Assembly (NCBI GenBank): GCA_900105225.1
Contig: LT629764.1
Span: forward strand, 136,098-200,097
Direction: 5' to 3'
DNA length: 64,000 nucleotides
Source: Paenibacillaceae bacterium GAS479
Lineage (GTDB): Bacteria > Bacillota > Bacilli > Paenibacillales > Paenibacillaceae
Part shown: positions 17,115-23,316 of the stretch, one piece after another
Position numbering within the stretch: position 1 is the stretch's first letter
Layout: each line of letters starts with the position of its first letter
Notes under the pieces: model-generated
What the model saw: the letters and a program-made list of their open reading frames with translations, nothing else
Database searches by the model: none
Told to the model about the DNA's origin: nothing
Position numbers and translations under genes: made by a program

Positions 17115-17739
17115 GCCCATCATCTCCCCACCGACGGAACAAGTCATGCTCGAGTCCCATCAGATCAAGCAGCTTGCCCACTAGAAAATCAACGAGGTCC
17201 TCCATCGTCCGAGGTCCGTAATAGAAAGCCGGCATTGCCGGCACAATAGAAACGCCCATCCGCGACAGCTTGAGCATGTTCTCCAGGTGAATCGCATGAA
17301 GTGGAGTCTCCCGGGGAACGAGCAGCAGCCTGCGGCCTTCTTTCATCATCACATCCGCAGCACGGGTCATCAAATTATCCGACGAACCATGCGCCACTGC
17401 AGACAACGTACCCATTGAGCAAGGCACGATGACCATTCCTTCCATCCGGTAGGAGCCGCTGGCGATGTTCGCCCCGATGTCTCCACTGGGATACATTCTG
17501 AGTCTGCCGTCTTCTGCTGCTTGTCCGAATGCTCCACGAATCGCTTCCTGTCTTCGCGCAGCATCCCAGCCGAGTTCTTCCTTAAGCACTCTCCAGCCTG
17601 CATCGCTGATTACAAGTCCAACCTCGCAGCCTGCTTTCAATAGCTCTTCCACCAAACGAACGCCATAAATCGCTCCACTTGCACCTGTAATGCCGACAGC
17701 CCAGCGTAGCGGACGCCTTGTCTCCCCCGTCATGCCCAT
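17107..17739 (-). CDS. ubiX: UbiX-family flavin prenyltransferase
   Basis: A 210-aa flavoprotein that prenylates FMN to make the cofactor for UbiD-type decarboxylases. The N-terminal GITGASGAIYGVRLVEELL is the nucleotide-binding turn; SYRMEGMVIVPCSMGTLSAVAHGSSDNLMTRAADVMMKEGRRLLLVPRETPLH (read in pieces) is the conserved core with catalytic Ser and Glu. Next to mqnA and ubiA it most likely serves the decarboxylation step of the futalosine pathway. It overlaps both neighbours by 8-10 bp. Confidence 0.92.
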   Translation of the reverse strand: MGMTGETRRPLRWAVGITGASGAIYGVRLVEELLKAGCEVGLVISDAGWRVLKEELGWDAARRQEAIRGAFGQAAEDGRLRMYPSGDIGANIASGSYRMEGMVIVPCSMGTLSAVAHGSSDNLMTRAADVMMKEGRRLLLVPRETPLHAIHLENMLKLSRMGVSIVPAMPAFYYGPRTMEDLVDFLVGKLLDLMGLEHDLFRRWGDDGRG

Positions 17740-18608
17740 GCTCTCAGCACCGTAAGATCAAGCAGCGTGAATATAAGCATCGTAATACTGAGCCAACCGT
17801 TCATGGTAAAAAAGGCTGTTTGCAGACGACTCATGTCATCTGGACCAAGTATTAGATGTTCATAGAACAGGATGCCGATGGAAATCAATGCGCCCGCCAG
17901 ATAGATCCAGCTAAGGTCGGTCATAAAGAAGAGCGCGATGAAACAAACGGATGTTACGAGATGGAAACATTTAGCCAGCATTAGAGAACGTTTGACGCCA
18001 AAGCGAGCCGGAATGGAGTACACTTTCTCGTTGCGATCGAAATCGATGTCCTGCAGGGCATAAATCGTATCGAAGCCAGATAGCCAGAAAACGATGCCGA
18101 CGTAGAACACCCAGGCCGCAGGCGCGAATTCGCCTGTGACCGCAACCCAGCCGCCCAGTGGTGCTAGACCGATTGTCAGGCCGAGAATGATATGGCAGAG
18201 CCACGTAAAACGCTTCGCATAGGAGTAGATAACCAAGAAAAACACCGCAATCGGCATAAGCTTGATGCAAACCGGATCCAGCTTAGACGCCGCCCAGAAA
18301 AAGAGGACAAAGCTCAGGACAACGAAAAGCACAACCTCGCCGGTTTTCAGCAAGCCGGCAGGCAGTGCCCTCTTTTCGGTCCGCGGGTTTTTGAGATCGA
18401 TTGCTTTGTCGATCAGCCGGTTGAGGCCCATAGCGGCGCTGCGAGCGCCGAACATGGCCAGAGTAATCCAGCCGGCCTCCGCCCAAGAAGGAAGCCGCCC
18501 TTCCATCGTCACTGCACCTAGCAGCATACCGATATAAGCGAACGGCAGGGCAAAAATGGTATGTTCAAATTTAATCATTTCTAAAAAAATGCGTACTTTG
18601 CGGATCAT
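17730..18608 (-). CDS. UbiA-family prenyltransferase (MqnP-like)
   Basis: A 292-aa integral membrane protein with about eight hydrophobic segments. The two Asp-rich motifs of the UbiA superfamily are present: GLNRLIDKAIDLKNPRTEKR (NxxxDxxxD) and ALQDIDFDRNE. It attaches the prenyl chain to the aromatic ring. The family is named 4-hydroxybenzoate polyprenyltransferase, but beside mqnA and ubiX the likely substrate is the 1,4-dihydroxy-6-naphthoate of the futalosine route (MqnP role). Inference from context, not from substrate-specific residues. Overlaps menG and ubiX. Confidence 0.88.
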   Translation of the reverse strand: MIRKVRIFLEMIKFEHTIFALPFAYIGMLLGAVTMEGRLPSWAEAGWITLAMFGARSAAMGLNRLIDKAIDLKNPRTEKRALPAGLLKTGEVVLFVVLSFVLFFWAASKLDPVCIKLMPIAVFFLVIYSYAKRFTWLCHIILGLTIGLAPLGGWVAVTGEFAPAAWVFYVGIVFWLSGFDTIYALQDIDFDRNEKVYSIPARFGVKRSLMLAKCFHLVTSVCFIALFFMTDLSWIYLAGALISIGILFYEHLILGPDDMSRLQTAFFTMNGWLSITMLIFTLLDLTVLRAWA

Positions 18609-19336
18609 TTCCCGTCTGTCCCCTTCGTTCCGATATGAAGCGCCGCAATGCCGCCGGTCAGGGGATCTGCGCTTACCGATTTCAGTCCGGTCTCGCGGAA
18701 AATTTCCGCAAGTTCATCCCGTCCTGGGAATGCCTTTAAAGAATCAGGCAACCATTTGTATTGTTCGTAAGACTTGGCCACCAGCTTACCGACGCGGGGC
18801 AGCAGTTTTTCGAAGTAGAAGTAATAAATCCCCTTGAAAGGCTGCCAGGTCGGCTTGGACAGCTCCAGGCATACAACCTTGCCGCCTGGTTTCACAACGC
18901 GCCTCATCTCGCGAAGCACCTGATGAAGATCAGGAACATTGCGCAAGCCGAAACCAATCGTCGCATAGTCGAAACTGTTGTCCGGATAAGGAAGCTCCAT
19001 AGCGTTGCCCTGAACGAGCGTAATCTGGTCGCCAAGCTTCTCCTGGTTGACCTTATTCTGGCCGACATCCAGCATCGCTTGGCTGAAATCAAGACCAATA
19101 ATCTTGCCGTTGCCGCTCGCTTTGGCAATTGCAAGCGTCCAGTCGCATGTTCCGCAGCAAAGGTCGATTGCTGTTTCTCCCGGACGCACATTCATCTTGC
19201 GCATGGTGAATTTCCGCCAAGCTTTGTGCTGGCGGAAGCTGAGCAAATCGTTCATCATGTCATATTTTGGAGCGATCTTCTGAAAAACGGAATGAACATG
19301 TGTTTCCTTGGAGCTTGAGTTCATCTCTGTTGTCAC
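18605..19336 (-). CDS. menG: Demethylmenaquinone methyltransferase
   Basis: Last step of menaquinone synthesis, C-methylation with SAM. The 243-aa UbiE/MenG protein shows FQKIAPKYDMMNDLLSF, the SAM loop DLCCGTCDWTLAIAKA, VQGNAMELPYPDNSFD, GFGLRNVPD and PGGKVVCLELSKP. It overlaps hepS at its start and ubiA at its end by 4 bp, so the genes form one tightly coupled operon. Corresponds to B. subtilis gerCB/menH. Confidence 0.95.
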   Translation of the reverse strand: MTTEMNSSSKETHVHSVFQKIAPKYDMMNDLLSFRQHKAWRKFTMRKMNVRPGETAIDLCCGTCDWTLAIAKASGNGKIIGLDFSQAMLDVGQNKVNQEKLGDQITLVQGNAMELPYPDNSFDYATIGFGLRNVPDLHQVLREMRRVVKPGGKVVCLELSKPTWQPFKGIYYFYFEKLLPRVGKLVAKSYEQYKWLPDSLKAFPGRDELAEIFRETGLKSVSADPLTGGIAALHIGTKGTDGK

Positions 19337-20205
19337 CTCACTTCACCTGCCGCTCCAGCAGCCGCTCCCGCGGCCGGGCGAAGCAGATTCTCTCCGATGA
19401 GAGCCATCTCCTCCGCCAGCTTGGCCGGAGCCAGGGAAACCGCAAACTGCCCAAATTGAGCTGCGCTTTCGCCAAGCTTGTCCGCCAGCAAAGAAGCCAG
19501 GCCGTATTTTTTGATCATAAGTGCTGCCACGCCAGCTCCCCGCTTCGCTTCCTCCTGAAGCATCCGCTTGTCCTGAGGCTCGCCATGCTCCAAAACGAAC
19601 CAGTAACCCCAGCTGTCATAAAAGCTGCCGGAGTGGTCCAGCTTATTCCTCTCTTCAACGAGGACTTCCAGCCTGGACAAGGATCGTACAAGCTCCTTCC
19701 AAGCAGGTTTCAGCCGCTCTTCAATCAGCTCAGAAAAGCTGAGGAGCAGTTCACCTCGGATATCGCTCTGCAGCTCCAGATAATCCTCTGATAGGAGCTG
19801 CCCTCTCTTCATCCGTTGGTACAAATCCGTCTTGAGGCGATTGGCCTCGCAAATAGCGCCGCTGAGGTGCTGGATCATCTCGATTTGCCCGACGCCTGCC
19901 AGCAGCTGATAGAATCGGCTGCTGAAATAATCGCCTGCCAGTACGCGCAATTGTCTCTGACGCATCTGCATCATGCCGCGCTCACCGGCTTCTATATCCA
20001 CCTCATCGTGAGTGTCCAGCCCTAGCTGGACAAGTGATACCGCAAGGGACTGAACCTCCCTATGCTCCGCAGCGGACCCATATTGCAAGAAGGCGCTCAA
20101 AAGCCGAATACGTGCGTCTGGAAACGGAGGCAAATCCGCGTAGCGCTGAATCATGTCATGCTTCGTATACTTGTTGGCTAAATCGGGTATTCGGTAATCT
20201 GTCAT
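19333..20205 (-). CDS. hepS: Heptaprenyl diphosphate synthase, component I
   Basis: Non-catalytic partner that sets the chain length of HepT products. The 290-aa helical protein begins MTDYRIPDLANKYTKHDMI; the central LGLDTHDEVD and VLAGDYFSSRFYQLLA are the conserved parts of the family, and it lacks both DDxxD motifs. The C-terminal Ala/Gly-rich tail is low complexity. First gene of the hepS-menG-ubiA-ubiX-mqnA-hepT operon. Confidence 0.9.
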   Translation of the reverse strand: MTDYRIPDLANKYTKHDMIQRYADLPPFPDARIRLLSAFLQYGSAAEHREVQSLAVSLVQLGLDTHDEVDIEAGERGMMQMRQRQLRVLAGDYFSSRFYQLLAGVGQIEMIQHLSGAICEANRLKTDLYQRMKRGQLLSEDYLELQSDIRGELLLSFSELIEERLKPAWKELVRSLSRLEVLVEERNKLDHSGSFYDSWGYWFVLEHGEPQDKRMLQEEAKRGAGVAALMIKKYGLASLLADKLGESAAQFGQFAVSLAPAKLAEEMALIGENLLRPAAGAAAGAAGEVR

Positions 20206-20258
20206 GAGGTAAGCCTCCGAACCTAACGGCGAGACACAACCGTTCCATAATCTAAACT

Positions 20259-20264
20259 ATTATA
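20259..20264 (-). promoter_or_regulatory. Promoter -10 box of the hepS operon
   Basis: Minus-strand TGCTATAAT, an extended -10 with a perfect TATAAT, lies about 55 bp upstream of the hepS start. The -35 is poor (TTGTGC at a long 19-bp spacing). Confidence 0.55.
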
Positions 20265-20338
20265 GCACAATCGCGGCATAGAAGCACAAAAGCCAAACGG
20301 CATGAAAGCCCTTGCCAGAGTATGCTCCTGCTGCTGCA

Positions 20339-20875
20339 CTAACTACTCTTTTGTTCCGGCTTAGCCCGGAAATAGACCAGCCTGAGCCGCGACTGCCACA
20401 GGCGATCTGAACTCAGTTGGATGCCGCTCCAGTCGCGCAGCGTCTCCGGCTTGATCCAAGGATCTGAACTCCTCAGGTCAGCGGCGGCGATCAGGCTGCC
20501 TTCGGAAGTTTCCAATCTGGCCAGCAGACGGGTCACATTTGAGCTGCGAAGGAAACTGAGCTGGGCTAGCCCCAGCAGATCCTCCCGCCAGAATGCCTCC
20601 TCTAAACTTCCGCTCGCGCGCTTCAGATCCACCTTAAGTACGCTTCCATTCCAGTCTACCCGCTGCAAACGCTTCGACAGGCCGAGCTCCTGCAGTTGAT
20701 CCACTAAATTCGCTTGGTTAAGCGGCTCAGGCAGCTCCGTGTGGAACACCGCTCTGTTTTCGCCATTTGCGGCTCCGCCATTAAAAGGCAGCTGCGCCAG
20801 CAGCAGAATCGCAGCAATTGCTGCCATCGCTGCCGCGGCCATCCGTCCCCACGCCCCTGCTCTCATACGGGCCAT
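20339..20875 (-). CDS. Conserved-looking membrane-anchored protein of unknown function
   Basis: 178 aa with a basic N-terminus and one hydrophobic segment (about residues 12-27, Ala-rich), then an extracytoplasmic domain of about 140 residues with no motif I recognise. The lack of a Cys in a lipobox position argues for a signal anchor. GGGAGG precedes the ATG. It lies between mtrB and hepS, where B. subtilis has no gene. The hepS promoter is downstream of it, so it is its own unit. Function cannot be assigned. Confidence 0.7.
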   Translation of the reverse strand: MARMRAGAWGRMAAAAMAAIAAILLLAQLPFNGGAANGENRAVFHTELPEPLNQANLVDQLQELGLSKRLQRVDWNGSVLKVDLKRASGSLEEAFWREDLLGLAQLSFLRSSNVTRLLARLETSEGSLIAAADLRSSDPWIKPETLRDWSGIQLSSDRLWQSRLRLVYFRAKPEQKSS

Positions 20876-20967
20876 GCCTCCCTCTTCCGACTGCTTCCGG
20901 ACAACATTACCGGTCTATACAGCCAGTATACGGGGACAGGTTCAATTTCATGAGCTGCAAGGCTTCA

Positions 20968-21044
20968 AAGTGGACAACTTTTGTAAATTTTCATGAGGAC
21001 AACATTCGTGAATTCTCATGAGGAGAAATTTCGTGAATTCTCAA
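20968..21044. repeat. Three imperfect tandem repeats of 26-27 bp
   Basis: On the plus strand the unit ACAAC(T/A)TT(T/C)GT(A/G)AATT(T/C)TCATGAGG appears twice in full and a third time as AGAAATTTCGTGAATTCTCA. It sits between mtrB and the 178-aa gene, upstream of the latter. Meaning unknown. Confidence 0.6.
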
Positions 21045-21050
21045 TTGCAA

Positions 21051-21074
21051 AAAAAAAGCAGGCCTGCGCCTGCT
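21051..21074 (-). terminator. mtrB terminator
   Basis: The minus-strand hairpin AGCAGGC-GCAG-GCCTGCT is followed by nine T, starting immediately after the mtrB stop codon. Confidence 0.8.
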
Positions 21075-21077
21075 CCA

Positions 21078-21299
21078 TCATTCTCCCGACTCAACCGTGC
21101 CATAAGGGGTCATGATTGTCGCCCGTCCCCTAATCTTTATTGCGGAAGTATGATCCGTGAACTGGGCAATTAGTACCTCGCCTTTGTCCAGCTTTTCGGT
21201 ATGGTGAAAGCGTGTGTCCGTGCCACGAGTCAATCCGATGACCTGGACTCCCTGATCCTTGGCCTTAATGACGATATAATCTGCTTCCTGCTGCCCCAT
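21078..21299 (-). CDS. mtrB: Tryptophan RNA-binding attenuation protein (TRAP)
   Basis: 73 aa, close to the 75 aa of B. subtilis TRAP, and very similar throughout: [40 protein letters not shown] (read in pieces). The RNA-contacting Lys in EKLDKG and Lys/Arg in AIKIRG are conserved, as are the Thr and Gly residues that bind tryptophan. It forms an 11-mer ring that binds GAG/UAG repeats when loaded with tryptophan; its target array is in the trpE leader in this same cluster. GGAGGAG precedes the ATG. In B. subtilis it follows folE (mtrA); folE is absent here, and a tRNA-type terminator ends only about 45 bp upstream, leaving no obvious promoter. Confidence 0.96.
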   Translation of the reverse strand: MGQQEADYIVIKAKDQGVQVIGLTRGTDTRFHHTEKLDKGEVLIAQFTDHTSAIKIRGRATIMTPYGTVESGE

Positions 21300-21344
21300 G
21301 ATTGTCTCCTCCTTCGCCCGGTAATCCGGACATCATGTTCCTCT

Positions 21345-21386
21345 AGAAAAAACTGCTCTCCCGATCAGCATCAGGAAAGCAGTTCA
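21345..21386 (-). terminator. Terminator, probably the original 3' flank of tRNA-Pro
   Basis: The minus-strand hairpin AACTGCTTTCC...GGGAGAGCAGTT is followed by TTTTT. It lies directly downstream of the tRNA-Pro fragment and ends about 45 bp before the mtrB start codon. Confidence 0.7.
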
Positions 21387-21398
21387 GGCTATTATGTA

Positions 21399-21443
21399 TG
21401 GTTGGAGTAACAGGATATGAACCTGCAACCTCACTCACCCCAA
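21399..21443 (-). pseudogene. 3' fragment of tRNA-Pro(GGG), displaced attachment-site half
   Basis: 45 nt matching the intact tRNA-Pro at 29452-29528 from the anticodon loop through the T arm to CCA, with a few substitutions. The 5' half of a tRNA is missing. A 58-bp imperfect direct repeat (53 of 58 identical) covers 21387-21444 and 29440-29497 and extends past the CCA end, so both copies share 3' flank. This is what integration into a tRNA gene leaves behind. Confidence 0.85.
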
Positions 21444-21444
21444 G

Positions 21445-21981
21445 TAAAACGGGATGACCACTACTTAATTGTTTCCCCGGTTTATTCAGTAAATTCTGAA
21501 TAGCACATTATTCTCAACGCACTAATCATTTTACAGTATAGAGAGGTCCATTAGGTTTGTAAAGAGGACTACTTATTGGCGCAGGCTTAACTTAATAGCC
21601 TGATAAATTAGCGTAGTTCTGTTCTCCACCATGCTCTCATCCATTCTGGAAAAGCAATTTTGCTCTACGCCCGCTAACGGAACTCAGAGAGCTTATTCCC
21701 CCTTAAACACAGGGTTCAAATCATCTAGCGGAACTGAGAAACGTTATTTGAATTAAAGATGATGATTTTACCTCGCAATCCCCTCAATAGCGTCTCTGAG
21801 TTCCGTTACGCTTAGAAAGTCATCTATTTTGCTCGAATAAGACTTCTCAGTTCCGTTACACATTGAGATCCATCCACAAACCGGTCTCGAGGCGCCTCAG
21901 CTTGATTATTCATGCAAAAGCAAGGCGATTGCTTCATTATTAACAAAGAAGCTCAATCCATGCGAACAAGCCTCATTGCTC
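21445..21981. other. Non-coding left part of the tRNA-Pro island
   Basis: Apart from the palindromic repeat array at 21674-21861, no gene with a ribosome site is visible in this AT-rich stretch. Confidence 0.5.
21674..21861. repeat. Nested palindromic array of four TAACGGAACT-type repeats
   Basis: Four copies of a ~24-nt unit with consensus TAACGGAACTSAGARRCKYTATT. Two are on the plus strand (21674-21697 and 21725-21749) and two inverted (21786-21811 and 21835-21861), each pair about 50 bp apart. Copy 1 can pair with copy 4 and copy 2 with copy 3, so the 188-bp region can fold as one long interrupted hairpin. It resembles a non-autonomous intergenic (REP/MITE-like) element. Confidence 0.75.
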
Positions 21982-22074
21982 TTACTTCTTGAATTTAGCT
22001 TTAACAAGCACTATTACTCCACCGATAAAAATCCCAATAATGGCCCATGTCACAATAAATAGTATCGAATCCAT
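21982..22074 (-). CDS. 30-aa candidate membrane peptide
   Basis: An ATG 8 nt after GGGAG opens a 30-codon frame. It is one strongly hydrophobic helix (about residues 3-23, with Trp and several Gly) and a basic tail ending KAKFKK. Size, single membrane helix and positively charged C-terminus resemble type I toxin peptides and other small Firmicute membrane peptides, but no antitoxin RNA can be shown. Coding status is unproven. Confidence 0.45.
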   Translation of the reverse strand: MDSILFIVTWAIIGIFIGGVIVLVKAKFKK

Positions 22075-22484
22075 TCTGTAGACTCCCTTGTTGTTGCTAT
22101 ATTAGTGAATGAAGTGAAGCTCCAATCCTCCTGGAAGTAACACTCTCATCCAATTTCTTGCGTAAAACTAGCCAACTTGCGTCAAATTGCGAATGCATCA
22201 GGATATGTTTAGCGGTCCGATTATCCACCAAGCTCCATTCACATGTGTCGAATCAGGCAATTATTCCCAGTACCTCTCGATTAAAGCAATACAATTTCAC
22301 ATCAATTATAACTTAACCCCATCTTCCCAGTAAATCAGCCAATTAGTGAACACTTCAGCACATCACAGAACTTTTTTAGCATTTGCTGTTCAATCACCAA
22401 AAGTAAATATAGCCAATTATGTTATAATTAATGAATACGAAAAAGCAGCTTTAAAACTACTAATACGCTCTTAGGAGGTAGTAC

Positions 22485-22622
22485 TTGCTCATATTCGTTA
22501 TAACCTTAAATATCTTTGCTCTAACAGTTGTAGTTTACAAAATTGTTCATTCAATTCATAACAAAAGCAATGTTGTTGAACACTGTTTTTATTCTTCTCA
22601 AGTGGCAATGTATCTTTTATGA
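22485..22622 (+). CDS. 45-aa candidate membrane peptide
   Basis: A TTG preceded by AGGAGGT opens 45 codons beginning (M)LIFVITLNIFALTVVVY, a membrane helix, followed by a polar tail with one Cys. A TATAAT box lies at 22423-22428, though its -35 is weak. The stop codon overlaps the ATG of the next small gene (ATGA), which argues that both are translated. No family recognised. Confidence 0.5.
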   Translation: MLIFVITLNIFALTVVVYKIVHSIHNKSNVVEHCFYSSQVAMYLL

Positions 22623-22738
22623 TTGAACTATTTGAGAAAAGTCTACGTTTATTTTTCATGTCAATTAATGTCGTGTTACTTCTTGTTTATCTTTTAATAC
22701 TTATCAAAAAGAACAAAAGAATAAAGAGTAAAAGATAA
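22619..22738 (+). CDS. 39-aa candidate membrane peptide, overlapping the previous one
   Basis: Starts at the ATG that overlaps the previous stop codon. It has a short amphipathic start (MIELFEKSLRLFF), a hydrophobic helix with VVLLLVYLLILI, and a very basic tail of Lys and Arg. The 4-bp overlap implies translational coupling. No family recognised. Confidence 0.5.
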   Translation: MIELFEKSLRLFFMSINVVLLLVYLLILIKKNKRIKSKR

Positions 22739-22769
22739 TTTAGTTTAAAAGATACAACGAAGAATGTAG

Positions 22770-22982
22770 GTGGTGGTCTTTATTAGAATCATCAATTTCT
22801 TAATAGATACAATTATTTTCATCGTTGTTTTTGTCGCACTCTTCATCTTACTCCGCTTCTTTTTTGCTCAATTTAATGTGCTGAGCGGTACTATGAATGT
22901 AATCCAAATACTCGCCCTTGGCGGTATTGTTATTGCATCATTTGTTATAACTGCATTTATTTCAGATTATAGATCCAAATGA
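22770..22982 (+). CDS. 70-aa protein with two membrane helices
   Basis: Two hydrophobic helices (about residues 8-32 and 46-64) joined by a short segment, ending in a polar SDYRSK tail. The GTG at 22770 is the start used, but the ribosome site is poor (AGGTGG overlapping the start), so the true start is uncertain. It is 31 bp after the 39-aa gene on the same strand and is followed by a strong terminator, so the three probably form one small operon. No family recognised. Confidence 0.55.
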   Translation: MVVFIRIINFLIDTIIFIVVFVALFILLRFFFAQFNVLSGTMNVIQILALGGIVIASFVITAFISDYRSK

Positions 22983-22991
22983 AATTTCACA

Positions 22992-23026
22992 AAAAATGCA
23001 ACCAGATTGATAATGGTTGCATTTTT
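22992..23026. terminator. Bidirectional terminator
   Basis: AAAAATGCAACC and GGTTGCATTTTT form a 12-bp perfect stem with an 11-base loop, with A and T runs that serve both strands. It separates the small-peptide operon from the transposase remnant. Confidence 0.8.
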
Positions 23027-23028
23027 GC

Positions 23029-23310
23029 TTACCTGCTGTGTTTGAGTTTATTGAAGAGGCATTCGATCAAATGCCGCTCCTTAAAGTCAGTCTTTCGCTG
23101 AATCTTCCGATGATTAGAGCAGATCACCCAGAGCATGGCACTCAGCATCTTTCGGCTGTCTATTGCCGGATGCCCCTTGTAGATATAGTTCTGGCGGCAA
23201 GAGGTCGTCCACTTTTCCCCATTGATCATTACGGATCTCGTAACGTCTTCCCATATGAATCGGCAAGGACAAGCCGCTCGTTTCCTGAAAGAAAAACTGA
23301 GCGGCAACAA
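23029..23310 (-). pseudogene. Internally deleted IS5-type transposase remnant
   Basis: A 93-codon frame whose middle, GHPAIDSRKMLSAMLWVI, resembles the N-terminal region of IS5-family transposases (R-x-x-L-N-A-M-L-W), and whose end, KERHLIECLFNKLKH, resembles the C-terminal catalytic region with the conserved Glu (DDE). The central catalytic part is missing, so it is an inactive deletion derivative. Adjacent frames hold matching pieces, which points to frameshifts. It ends 7 bp before the rhamnosidase stop codon. Confidence 0.65.
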
Positions 23311-23316
23311 GAAGCT

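Noticed and set aside
21399-21443. Second functional tRNA-Pro
   Set aside because: The acceptor 5' strand, D arm and 5' half of the anticodon stem are missing.
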